This document shows positions 34,521 to 44,700 of a DNA stretch of 64,000 bases, piece by piece. The number at the start of each line of letters is the position of its first letter. Positions within the stretch are counted from its first letter, which is position 1. The stretch is from the NCBI GenBank assembly GCA_049115575.1, contig JAGDZU010000001.1, positions 682,001-746,000 of the forward strand. Direction: 5' to 3'. This stretch comes from JAHEKB01 sp049115575. GTDB lineage: Bacteria > Bacteroidota > Bacteroidia > NS11-12g > UBA9320. The translations under genes were made by a program, and so were the position numbers. Below the pieces are notes generated by a model. That model had not been told where the DNA came from, made no database searches, and saw nothing but the letters and a program-made list of their open reading frames with translations.

Positions 34521-36134
34521 ATGAGGCGATTATTTCACAACTTTACTTTTAACCCAAAAGATGATATTCTTTCTGGACTAACAGTAGCATTAGCCCTTGT
34601 TCCTGAGGCAGTTGCATTTGCGTTTGTAGCTGGCATAGACCCAATGGTTGGTCTATACGGAGCTTTCATGATGGGTTTAATCACCTCTTTATTCGGTGGA
34701 AGACCAGGAATGATTTCAGGTGCTACAGGGGCAATGGCTGTTGTAATGGTACATCTCATTCAAGAAGGAAATCAAGTAGGTGTGAGTTTGGCCCAACCCG
34801 TTGATAATTTGGGTCTTCACTGGTTGTTTATAACCCTACTCATAGTTGGAGTTATTCAAATGAGTGCCGGAGTATTAAAGCTAGGAAAGTTTGTTAGGCT
34901 CATTCCTCATTCCGTTATGATGGGATTTGTAAATGGCTTGGCCATAGTCATCTTCCTTTCTCAACTCGGTATGTTCCAGAAAAACGTAGGTGGAGAAAGA
35001 GCTTGGCTTCAAGGCACTGAATTATTTACAATGTTGCTTATGGTAGCGCTAACAATGGCAATCATGTTTGTGCTTCCCAAAATCACCAAAAAGATTCCAG
35101 CTGCTTTAACAGCTATAATAGTTATTGCTACTGTAACCATTTTGGGAGGGATAGATGTTAGTACGGTTGGATCTTTCATCCAAGATGGAGGTGGTAAAGG
35201 GCTAAAAGGCTCTCTCCCATCTCTACAAATACAATTACCCTCTACGATTCAATCTATTAGCGGCCATTGGGGTTCTGTTGTATCAACCGCCTTTCTTTTA
35301 GCTGCTATTGGGCTCATAGAATCTTTAATGACCCTTAACTTGGTAGACGAGTTAACCGAAACCAGAGGAAGTGGAAACCGCGAATGTGTTGCCCAAGGTG
35401 GAGCGAATATTCTCAATGGTTTATTTGGCGGAATGGGTGGATGCGCCATGATTGGTCAGTCTATTATAAATGTGAATTCCGGTGGCCGAGGAAGGCTTTC
35501 TGGATTAGTTGCAGCCATAGCTCTATTGTGTTTTATATTGTTTGCATCACCCCTAATTGAGCGTATACCTATAGCGGCATTGGTGGGAGTTATGTTTATG
35601 GTGGTAATTGGCACATTCGCTTGGAGTAGTTTTAGAATACTACATAAAATCCCGCTTTCTGATGCCATAGTGCTCGTTATTGTATCTGCAGTTACCGTGT
35701 GGCAGGATTTGGCTATTGCCGTAATAGTAGGTGTTATTATATCGGCTTTGGTATTTGCTTGGAAGAATGCCACTATGATTAGAGCTCGAAAGAGCACCAA
35801 AAAAGATGGCACAAAGATTTATGAAATTTGGGGTCCCTTATTCTTTGGGTCGGTTCAGACTTTCATGTCTAAATTTGATTATAAAAGTGATCCTGAAAAG
35901 GTTCAGATTGACTTTATTGAATCTAGAGTTAGCGACCATTCAGGAGTTGAGGCCATACAAAACTTAGCACGTAAGTATCAAGACTTAGGCAAAGACGTTA
36001 CATTCACTCACCTCAGCCCAGAGTGTATTACTTTGTTGGTGAGAGCTAATCCAGAACTGGAAAGCCATATTGAGCGCTCCATAGATGATCCAAGATACCA
36101 TGTAGTCACGGATCTCATGGATGCCGAGGTTTAA
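34521..36134 (+). CDS. SulP family anion transporter
   Basis: Inner-membrane transporter of 537 residues. The SulP core is a hydrophobic domain of about 10-14 helices with LTVALALVPEAVAFAFVAGIDP at the start, GLYGAFMMGLITSLFGGRPGMISGATGAM, and NGLFGGMGGCAMIGQS around 300. A cytoplasmic STAS domain follows from about 430. Family substrates are sulfate, bicarbonate or other anions. No carbonic anhydrase or sulfate-assimilation gene is adjacent, so the substrate is open. Confidence 0.92.
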   Translation: MRRLFHNFTFNPKDDILSGLTVALALVPEAVAFAFVAGIDPMVGLYGAFMMGLITSLFGGRPGMISGATGAMAVVMVHLIQEGNQVGVSLAQPVDNLGLHWLFITLLIVGVIQMSAGVLKLGKFVRLIPHSVMMGFVNGLAIVIFLSQLGMFQKNVGGERAWLQGTELFTMLLMVALTMAIMFVLPKITKKIPAALTAIIVIATVTILGGIDVSTVGSFIQDGGGKGLKGSLPSLQIQLPSTIQSISGHWGSVVSTAFLLAAIGLIESLMTLNLVDELTETRGSGNRECVAQGGANILNGLFGGMGGCAMIGQSIINVNSGGRGRLSGLVAAIALLCFILFASPLIERIPIAALVGVMFMVVIGTFAWSSFRILHKIPLSDAIVLVIVSAVTVWQDLAIAVIVGVIISALVFAWKNATMIRARKSTKKDGTKIYEIWGPLFFGSVQTFMSKFDYKSDPEKVQIDFIESRVSDHSGVEAIQNLARKYQDLGKDVTFTHLSPECITLLVRANPELESHIERSIDDPRYHVVTDLMDAEV

Positions 36135-36239
36135 TATGCTTCTTAATCACAGACTGTGAATAAATAGCTTAAATTTTTTAGTCACGATTTCTTCCTCTGT
36201 TCGTCTATTATAAAAATTTATCTTAACGTTGAAACGTAG

Positions 36240-38846
36240 ATGGCATCCAATCAAAATAAGGACTATATATTTCGAAATATGAAGGTCTATGGGTCGGTCG
36301 AGTGGCTCGCAGACAACAAAAAGAAATATAGGAGCATATTCGATGTTAATGAATGTACTTATATCTATTGCGAATTCTCGTTTTTCAATTTAAACTTTAA
36401 AAGGAAGGATTGGGACATCAAGCTGCGATTGGTTTGTATTGATCAGGATAAGAACCAAATATGCGATCTTAATTGCGACAGGGCAATTTCAAAAGATCAT
36501 AACCTGATTTTTATAAGAGAGGGCTGGGGAACTCAAAATGAGGGAACTTATTGGAAGCCAGGCACCTATAAATGGGAGGCCTATATAGGCGATGAGCTAG
36601 TTGCAGAAAGGAATTTTTACGTGCAAGATATTGGTGCTATTACAGCTGACAACAACCCTTATTTTGAAATACAGTCTGTTAAATTTTATGAAGGCCCTTT
36701 CGACAATGTAAAAGAGGAAGAACGCAAGTACTTTGAACAATTTGCCGAGCATGACACCAGATACATATGGGCTGAGATTAAATGCTTAAACAAAGTGCGA
36801 TCCACGGGATTTTGGAGTTGCGAGATGGTATTTAACTTCTTGACTAGCACTAATTTGCTAAAAGGAAGTGTCTCTAAACTGGTATTCGTTTATGAACAGG
36901 ATGACCATTTTGTTATCTCTGTAGGTTGGGGCGCAGATAAACCTGGCTCTTGGTCTAAAGGAAGCTATTTAATAAATCTTCTTTTTATGGATCAACTGAT
37001 TATGGAGGAGCAATTCTTTATAGGAAGCGATTTTGTAGAATATGTGATGGACGAGGATGATGTTGCAGAGGCTAAATCACCAAAAAGCCTGCAGGAAGCT
37101 ATACCCACCCCTGATGTTCATGAAACCCTTCACGAATTGGATGACCTTATTGGTTTAACCAAAGTGAAAGACCGCATAATGGAGTATTCCAATTATTTGG
37201 AATTCATTAGCCTTAGAAAAGACAAGGGCATAGAGGAAGAAGATCAGATAAACCTACATTGTATTTTCAAAGGCAATCCAGGTACTGGTAAAACTACGGT
37301 AGCACGTAAATTAGGTAAGATATACAAACAACTCGGCTTGCTTAGTAAAGGGCATGTTCACGAGGTAGATAGAGCGGATCTCGTTGCGGAGTTTATAGGA
37401 CAAACAGCACCTAAAACCAAGGCTGCCATTAAAAAAGCAGCTGGAGGTATACTTTTCATTGACGAGGCCTATTCCCTGGCAAGAAAAGACGATGACGCCA
37501 AAGATTTTGGAAAAGAAGCCATTGAGATTCTATTAAAAGAACTGTCTGATGGTCATGATATAGCAATCATAGCTGCAGGCTATCCCGATGAAATGGACAC
37601 ATTCCTTTCATCTAATCCAGGACTTAAATCTAGGTTCCGTATGGTTTATGATTTTCCCGATTATTTACCTCAAGAATTATTAGATATTGCATTACTTAAA
37701 GCCAAAAAGAAAGGAATCCGATTTAGCGAAGATGCTCAGGACCTATTTTATAAAAAGCTTGTTGAAGCATATAGGAACCGAGATAAATTCTTTGGCAATG
37801 CCAGATTGGTAGTTTCTCTTATAGACGAATGTAAACTCAACTTGGGTATAAGAGTTATGTCTGCCGAATCTCCCTCTGATCTTGGCATAGATGAGCTTTC
37901 ATTAATTACAACTGAAGATGTAGAGGAGCTTTCAATAAACATAAAGTCAGAGCTTCCAGATATTCCAGTGGACGAAGAACTTCTTGAAGAGTCACTGGCC
38001 AAACTCAATGGCATGATTGGCATTGAGAAAGTTAAATCTGAAATTGAAAATCTGGTAAAGTTGGTGAGATACTATAAGGAGACCGACCAAGAAATTCAAA
38101 ATGCATTTAGTCTACATTCCGTATTTACCGGAAATCCAGGTACTGGTAAAACAACCGTAGCTCGAATATTGGCTCAGATTTACAAAGCATTGGGAATACT
38201 TGAGAGAGGTAATCTCATAGAATGTGACCGCCAGAGTTTAATAGGCGGGTATATTGGTCAGACAGCTATAAAAACAGGCGAAGCCATAGATAAAGCCATG
38301 GGAGGAGTTTTATTTATAGATGAGGCATATTCCTTAACAGAAGGAGGTCAGTCTGACTATGGAAAGGAAGCCATTGAAATTATTCTGAAAAGAATGGAAG
38401 ACTATAGAGGAAAGTTTATTGTGATTGCAGCTGGCTATACAGATAATATGAGCCAGTTCCTTGAGTCAAATCCAGGTCTGAAGTCTAGGTTCGATAAAAT
38501 ATTTGAATTTGAAGATTTCGATGCCGAGATGCTGGGTCACATTGCTCTAAATCAATTCAATGAATCTGGCTTTAAACTTAATGCCAAAGCCCTTAAAACT
38601 CTAAATGCGAAGATTACAGAGCTTTATGAAACCAGAGATCAATACTTTGGCAATGGGCGAAGTATTCGAAAGATAGTGGAAGAAGCTATCAAGAATCAAC
38701 ACTTGAGAATGAGTGAGATGGATTCTAAGAAAAGAACCAGCAAGATGATTCATACCATCACTGATGCGGATTTGACCATCATAGATGTGAAGGACAAGTC
38801 AAAACCTGACATTTTACCCACACTTGGCTTTAGAAAGAGTAATTAA
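36240..38846 (+). CDS. double AAA+ ATPase (CbbX/SpoVK type) with duplicated N-terminal beta domain
   Basis: An 868-residue cytoplasmic protein. Residues 1-130 and 140-265 are two copies of one beta-rich domain: YIYCEFSFFN matches YIWAEIKCLN, and both end in a GWG-x5-G-x-W-x2-G-x-Y hairpin (95-128 and 229-262). Two CbxX/CfqX-type AAA+ modules follow. The first has Walker A GNPGTGKT at 345-352 and Walker B ILFIDEA near 404; the second has Walker A at 631-638 and Walker B near 690. Relatives remodel complexes (CbbX, EccA, SpoVK). The beta repeats are likely substrate or partner adaptors; the target is unknown. Confidence 0.85.
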   Translation: MASNQNKDYIFRNMKVYGSVEWLADNKKKYRSIFDVNECTYIYCEFSFFNLNFKRKDWDIKLRLVCIDQDKNQICDLNCDRAISKDHNLIFIREGWGTQNEGTYWKPGTYKWEAYIGDELVAERNFYVQDIGAITADNNPYFEIQSVKFYEGPFDNVKEEERKYFEQFAEHDTRYIWAEIKCLNKVRSTGFWSCEMVFNFLTSTNLLKGSVSKLVFVYEQDDHFVISVGWGADKPGSWSKGSYLINLLFMDQLIMEEQFFIGSDFVEYVMDEDDVAEAKSPKSLQEAIPTPDVHETLHELDDLIGLTKVKDRIMEYSNYLEFISLRKDKGIEEEDQINLHCIFKGNPGTGKTTVARKLGKIYKQLGLLSKGHVHEVDRADLVAEFIGQTAPKTKAAIKKAAGGILFIDEAYSLARKDDDAKDFGKEAIEILLKELSDGHDIAIIAAGYPDEMDTFLSSNPGLKSRFRMVYDFPDYLPQELLDIALLKAKKKGIRFSEDAQDLFYKKLVEAYRNRDKFFGNARLVVSLIDECKLNLGIRVMSAESPSDLGIDELSLITTEDVEELSINIKSELPDIPVDEELLEESLAKLNGMIGIEKVKSEIENLVKLVRYYKETDQEIQNAFSLHSVFTGNPGTGKTTVARILAQIYKALGILERGNLIECDRQSLIGGYIGQTAIKTGEAIDKAMGGVLFIDEAYSLTEGGQSDYGKEAIEIILKRMEDYRGKFIVIAAGYTDNMSQFLESNPGLKSRFDKIFEFEDFDAEMLGHIALNQFNESGFKLNAKALKTLNAKITELYETRDQYFGNGRSIRKIVEEAIKNQHLRMSEMDSKKRTSKMIHTITDADLTIIDVKDKSKPDILPTLGFRKSN

Positions 38847-38872
38847 AAGCCTTCTGTTGTTTCTTTGAGGCC

Positions 38873-39979
38873 GTGAGCCCAATTGAATTGATTTTACTTG
38901 CTGTTGCAGGTTTTACCACTTTAATCCTATTGTACTACTATCTTCTGATTTTCAGCAAGATAAATCGTAAATCTATCCCAACTTCTGGTGATTTTCCGGC
39001 TGTGTCTATAGTTATAGCAGCAAGAAATGAAAAGACCAACTTAGAAAACAAACTCCCACTTATATTGGAGCAGGACTATAGCAATTTTGAGGTTGTAGTT
39101 ATAAATGATGGCAGTTATGACGGAACTTCAGATTTGCTCAAAGATTTTAAACTCAGATATCCTCACCTCAAGGTGGTTGATTTGAATCTGGATGAGAGAT
39201 ATAGAAAAGGAAAGAAGTTTGCTATAACCATGGGAATTAAAGCGGCCAGCTTTGACCAACTATTGTTTACAGATGCCGATTGCGTTCCTGCCAGCAATCA
39301 ATGGATCAAACAAATGATGCAAGCCAAAGGAGACAAACCCATAGTCCTCGGTTTTGCCCCATTAAAGCATAAGATTGGACTGCTAGGAGCCATAAGCTAT
39401 TATGAAACTTTTCACACTGCTTTACAGTACCTTTCTTATGCCATAAAAGGAAAAACATATATGGCCGTTGGTAGAAATATGTCCTATACCAAAAAGCTTT
39501 TCTTTGACAATAAAGGATTTGCCACACATCAGCATTTGTTGTCTGGCGATGATGATTTATTCATTCAAGAAGTAGCCACGAAAAACAATGTGAGCATCTG
39601 CTTAGAGCAGGATAGTTTTATGATTTCAGATGCTCCAAGAAAATGGAGCAAATACATTAAACAGAAAGGGAGGCATCTGAGCACCTCAGAATTTTACAAA
39701 ACCAAGTATAAACGTATGCTTGGAATGTACTCCATTGCACATATTGTGTTATATGTTTCTTTAGCCATTTGTTTGTTGTATGAAGCTACCTACATCTATG
39801 CTGCCAGCATACTCGCTTTTAAATGGATAGTTCAATGGATAGTCTTCTTTAAACCGGCAATGAAACTTCGGTCAAAATTTGTGGCATTCTTCCTTCCGTT
39901 TTATGATATATGCTACACCCTATACCTTTTGCTTTTTAGTCTTCTTAAACCTTTCATAGGAACAAAAAAGTGGAAATAG
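38873..39979 (+). CDS. membrane glycosyltransferase family 2
   Basis: A 368-residue GT2 enzyme. An N-terminal membrane helix is followed by the GT-A domain (VSIVIAARNEKTNLENKL, VINDGSYDGTSD, metal-binding TDADCVP and GDDDLFIQE), a QKGRH motif resembling the QxxRW of processive enzymes, and C-terminal membrane helices. It transfers a sugar to a lipid or growing polysaccharide; donor and acceptor are unknown. GTG start. It overlaps rsmG by 10 bp. Confidence 0.9.
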   Translation: MSPIELILLAVAGFTTLILLYYYLLIFSKINRKSIPTSGDFPAVSIVIAARNEKTNLENKLPLILEQDYSNFEVVVINDGSYDGTSDLLKDFKLRYPHLKVVDLNLDERYRKGKKFAITMGIKAASFDQLLFTDADCVPASNQWIKQMMQAKGDKPIVLGFAPLKHKIGLLGAISYYETFHTALQYLSYAIKGKTYMAVGRNMSYTKKLFFDNKGFATHQHLLSGDDDLFIQEVATKNNVSICLEQDSFMISDAPRKWSKYIKQKGRHLSTSEFYKTKYKRMLGMYSIAHIVLYVSLAICLLYEATYIYAASILAFKWIVQWIVFFKPAMKLRSKFVAFFLPFYDICYTLYLLLFSLLKPFIGTKKWK

Positions 39980-40590
39980 TTAAAAAACATTTCAAAGACT
40001 TGAATGCGGTTCAATTGAATCAACTAGAGCATATGAAGATGCTCTATGAGGAATGGAACAGTAAAATTAATGTGATTAGCCGCAAAGACATTGAGCATTT
40101 TTATATGCATCATGTTCTCCATTCCTTAGCCATATGCCATCTTGATTTGATAAAGGAAAACACTGAAGTATTAGATGTAGGTACTGGTGGTGGTTTCCCA
40201 GGCATTCCTTTGGCTATCTACTATCCTCAAGCATCTTTCACTTTGGTTGACTCCATATCTAAGAAAATAAAAGTGGTAAACGAGGTAGCTTCTGCACTGG
40301 AATTGTCAAATGTGATTGCAATTCAAGAACGGATGGAAAACATTGATCAAAGCTTTGATTTGATTATTTCTCGAGCCGTGGCCTCTGCCCTTCAGCTCAT
40401 CAAATGGACTTCTAAAAGCCTTAAAAAGAAGGGTGCTTTTGTATTTATTAAGGGAGGTAATTTAGAGGAGGAAAAACAATCAGTTCTGCAATTTTACCCT
40501 CAAGGAAAGTGGACAGAATACGAATTAAAGGGTTGGTTTTCTGATTCTTTTTTCGAAACTAAAAAGTTAGTGGTATTCAAAAAATCTTGA
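39970..40590 (+). CDS. rsmG: 16S rRNA (guanine(527)-N(7))-methyltransferase RsmG
   Basis: SAM-dependent methyltransferase of 206 residues that makes m7G527 in 16S rRNA. The N-terminal helix has NSKINVISRKDIEHFYMHHVLHS, the SAM loop is VLDVGTGGGFPGIPLAIYYP, and IISRAVAS lies near the active site. GTG start inside the 3' end of the glycosyltransferase gene. It converges on the lipoprotein gene with a 2-bp gap. Confidence 0.95.
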   Translation: MEIVKKHFKDLNAVQLNQLEHMKMLYEEWNSKINVISRKDIEHFYMHHVLHSLAICHLDLIKENTEVLDVGTGGGFPGIPLAIYYPQASFTLVDSISKKIKVVNEVASALELSNVIAIQERMENIDQSFDLIISRAVASALQLIKWTSKSLKKKGAFVFIKGGNLEEEKQSVLQFYPQGKWTEYELKGWFSDSFFETKKLVVFKKS

Positions 40591-40592
40591 CT

Positions 40593-41261
40593 CTATTGAG
40601 GATCATAGGTAATTCTCTCTGTGTAATCTCCATTTTGTAAAAGAAGAATTGTTTTGCCTCCTAATTCTTCCAAATTATAACATAGATTTACTACAAAGTA
40701 AGCTTCACAAGCTTGTTCACTAAAACTCAACACGCATGGGCTCTGAGGCGGCATTGATCTCATTTGAGCTCTTGACATTAATAGTTTAAAACCTCTATTA
40801 GGATCGCAACCACTAACACCTATTTTAAGATGGATTTCAGAACCAATAGTCTTGTGCTCTATAACATTAAATACAGGTTTTGAAGCATTTTGCATTTCAT
40901 CAGATGTAGCATAGGTGAAGGTAGGACAATCACCTTTAATTATTCTTACCGATCTTGCACTAATGCAAGTAATCCTAATCATTTTACCTACCATACAGAT
41001 GCTCGCTAAATCAGGTACTTCTTCGTAGCCAAACAAGAATTTTTCTCCTGCTTTAAGAGGTTCGCTATTTTCAGGCATATCCACAACTTCCAACTTATCG
41101 CCATTCTCAAGTTGCACCACCAGTCCACAACCGTCTAATCCGGTCATATCTACCACTTCGCCAAGCGTATTGCAATTTTGATTGTTGTTCAGCTTTTCTT
41201 TACAGCTTCCTCCAAGTGTTATAGAAGCTATGAATAGTAGACCTAATAGTGAATTTCTCAT
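40593..41261 (-). CDS. cysteine-rich lipoprotein of unknown function
   Basis: A 222-residue predicted lipoprotein; lipobox GGSC near residue 20. The mature part has about ten cysteines and a DGCGLVVQLENGDKLEV strand pattern, so disulfides are likely. No known domain was recognised. The start overlaps the upstream gene's stop (ATGA), so it is translated together with the next lipoprotein upstream. Confidence 0.65.
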   Translation of the reverse strand: MRNSLLGLLFIASITLGGSCKEKLNNNQNCNTLGEVVDMTGLDGCGLVVQLENGDKLEVVDMPENSEPLKAGEKFLFGYEEVPDLASICMVGKMIRITCISARSVRIIKGDCPTFTYATSDEMQNASKPVFNVIEHKTIGSEIHLKIGVSGCDPNRGFKLLMSRAQMRSMPPQSPCVLSFSEQACEAYFVVNLCYNLEELGGKTILLLQNGDYTERITYDPQ

Positions 41262-41782
41262 TTTAATGCCTGAAACTGACTTGCTGCTGTAGAGTCCAAT
41301 TTTCCTGTTCTTATGTAATTATCTACGGCATATTTGTCATTAGTCATTACAAATTCCCAAATGCTATCCACTTTCATTTGTTCCTGTACATTGAGCTCAT
41401 CTCCTGCATTGTGATAAATACTGAACAACTCAATATAATGCTTATGAAGTAATTCTTGGTAGTTCATAAACAGCCTTTGTGAAGATTGACTATATACGCT
41501 ATCCGATGCTGTAATTGGCTCAGGTCTTGGGGAATTGAACATGATACTATCAATCACAGGCAATATGGTTATTACTCCTTGAAAAAAGGATTGACTATCT
41601 CTTAATTGCGGGATTTGTTTGTTAAACCCTTCAATCTTCTCACGAATTATTAAATGATTTTGAGTGATTTGCTCTTCGTAATGATTGGTTTCCACACCCT
41701 TTTTCTCAGGTTTAGGCATGCAAGCCTGTATACTAGCGAATAAGATTAATAGTGCCGGAACGCTGATAAATTTTGTCTTCAA
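41258..41782 (-). CDS. lipoprotein of unknown function, overlapping the large adhesin gene
   Basis: A 174-residue predicted lipoprotein from a TTG at 41782: hydrophobic stretch and lipobox SIQAC, then a helical, Gln- and Ser-rich mature part. The frame is open another 43 codons upstream, but that part lies wholly inside the adhesin gene and would bury the signal peptide. The chosen start still overlaps the adhesin 3' end by 50 bp. No family recognised. Confidence 0.6.
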   Translation of the reverse strand: MKTKFISVPALLILFASIQACMPKPEKKGVETNHYEEQITQNHLIIREKIEGFNKQIPQLRDSQSFFQGVITILPVIDSIMFNSPRPEPITASDSVYSQSSQRLFMNYQELLHKHYIELFSIYHNAGDELNVQEQMKVDSIWEFVMTNDKYAVDNYIRTGKLDSTAASQFQALK

Positions 41783-44700
41783 AGTCTGAATATTTAATGA
41801 GGTACAAATATGTGCCCATAGGTACGGCTTTACCAAGATAAGTTGCATCCCATTTGTCATCAAGGTTAAATCCCTCATAGATGCGCTCACCCCATCTGTT
41901 ATAAATTTCAATAGTTACATCTTTAACTGCCAAGCCTACAATTCCAAATGCGTCATTGAGATTGTCGTTGTTAGGAGTAAATGCGCTTGGAACATAGATA
42001 GTTGGTTCAAAAGTGAAACAGACTTCATTACTCCAACTGTTGGTTCTCTCACCATCTAACTCATAAGCTATAACTCTATAGCACTTCTTAAACTCTTCCA
42101 CATTATTGAGAATGAGGGTATTTTCTCTTGGCAAGGGGCTTAAGCCTGTTTGTGTAAATGGTCCATTATTAATGCTTTCTACAATTTCATATCTCAATAC
42201 ACCATTATCCCAACCTTGGTAATCTGAGAAGGCGATGTTGATGTTAAAGTTTTCATCTTGATACCCCTGAAGCAATATGCTGGTATGTATTTCTGAGCTG
42301 ATGAGAGTTCCGCAAGAATTGGTTGATATAACTCTGTAGTCAAAGGCATTTGCATCTGTATTTATGTCCAATTCTGTATAATTAAACACTCCTCCTGCAA
42401 CCGTAATTACGTCCGTCCAAGCAATGGTTCCCGCATCTCTTCTCTGTATGGTAAAATCACTAGCGCTACTCAATTCTTCAAGTTGCCAGTCTATAATCAT
42501 TCGGTTGTCTGGTGTTCCTACACTAATAAATCTCAAATCAATGTTTAAGCGGTCTATATCCACAAGCAATTCTTGAGTATCTCCTAAGCAACCATACTGA
42601 GAAACCTCCACCACTTGCAAATACCCATTAGGTATAGTTGTTTCCCAATCCACAGTCACAGATGAACTTCTTTGACCACTAAAAGAGTTTTCACCTCCTA
42701 AGGCCCAATTATATGTTGAAGTAGGAAAACCATTTACAGAATAAACTTTTCCTAAAGCGTCTTCAGGGCAAATTGTAACGGGACCACTGATAGGGCTAGT
42801 GTTTGGTTTTGGGTGAACTACTACCACCGAGTCTATTAGAACTCCTTGGCAGCCAGCTGCGGTTGTTTCTCTTACAGAAAGAACAAAGCTACCTGCCTGA
42901 TCCCAAAAAATCTTGATTACCTGTTTTCCTTGTCCAACTATATTATTGGTATCGCCATCTATAGCCCATTCATAGTCTGAATCTGGATAACCATCTATCC
43001 AATAGGTAATGCTGTCTTCAAACTGGCAAAGTTCATATATTCCAACGATTTCGTTTGCGATAGGTTTGGGATTGATAGTCACATCTAAATAAGTGAATGG
43101 GCTTAGGCATTCTAAACTGTTTACCGGGTCCCATGCTTTTTCCTGAACTCCTACCCTAGCCGCTCCTGGAGCACCCCATTGAATATCTATCATATAGGAA
43201 GAATCTCCACTTAGTTGAGTGCCGCCTGTGATATCCCAATTGTAAACACTGCCATTAATCTCTAGGGTTTCATAGCTAGCTATTTCGTTTTCACAAACTG
43301 AGTTTGGTCCAAATATTGGATTGGCAATTAAGACATAGGTCTTATTCACAATAATTACGTTGGTATTGCTCACGCATCCATGCCTGTTGGTTTCTTGAAC
43401 ACTTACAGTACCCACTCCCGAATTGCCCCAATCTACTCTAATTTCATTGGTACCTACTCCTGAAGCAATGGTTCCTCCAGTAACACTCCAACTATAAGTG
43501 GAACCAAAATTCATTAGTGAGATATATGCAACATTACTGGCATTCGGGCAAACCGTTTGAGGCCCAATCACGGCTGGGTCTGGTGCACTAACATATACCT
43601 CAAATGTGGCAGTATCACTAGGGCATCCAACACTATTCGTTTCTACAGCACGCAGCGTGAAGAATGGCGGATTATAGGTTCCTATGGTAATCTGATTTTG
43701 ATTTTGTGCCGATATGGTGGCATTAAATGCCCACCATTCATAAGTGGAACCAGCGTTACTACCTACTTGGTAGTTAAGTCCTGCTTCAAGTTCACATACT
43801 GTATCCTTACCTGTAATCACCGGTAAAGGAGGGCTGTTAACTATGCTAACATCAATTTCAACTTCATCACCAGGGCAACCGTATTGACTTATCTCAGTCA
43901 TTCTAATTTTGCCTGGCCCAGCACCATCCCAATAGACTGTGATGGTAGATCCATCATCAGTTCCAACAATATATCCATCATCTACCTCCCAATCAAATGT
44001 GGAATTGGCTTGGCCATTCACAGCGGTGTAATTGTATTGATTATATCTACAGACTTCTCTTGGACCCTCTATGGAATCGGATCCAACAAAGGGTGTCACA
44101 TTAATAGTAAAATCCAAAGTATTAAACTTTGGTGGGCAACCATCATCGGCTGCAGTAATTCTTATTACATATGGTTCTGGTCTGTCCTGATCGCAATCAG
44201 GAGTCCAGCAGAATTCTCCGCTAGCATTTGTCTTACCATCATCTGCGGTAAAAGTAGCTCTAGGCCCATTGTAGTTATTACTTCCATCATAGATAGGGCC
44301 CTTAACATCAAAGGTTACCAGATCTCCATCCGGATCTGAAGCGGTAACATCAAAGCAGAGTGTTTCTCCTTCTTCTATTATGAAACTTTGCCCATCTGGG
44401 GCATTAATTTGAGGTCTATCATTAGGCGGACAGTTCAATACCAATATCTGAAGGTCCATCCTTACTTTACTTAAGACTACTCCATTTCTTTTCTCCGTAA
44501 CTTCTATGGCCACTATATAGCTTCCTGAGGCGGGAGCCATAAATGTGGTTAATCCAGTAATAGAATTCACAGTGCTAATACTTCCATTACTAGTTCCAAA
44601 AGGTTTGAGGTAAGTATAACCCGCATTAAAAGCCACTAGAGGAATTCCTGTAAAATTATCTGGTGGAGTGGGCACTGAATTGGTAAGACTTGCTCCAACA

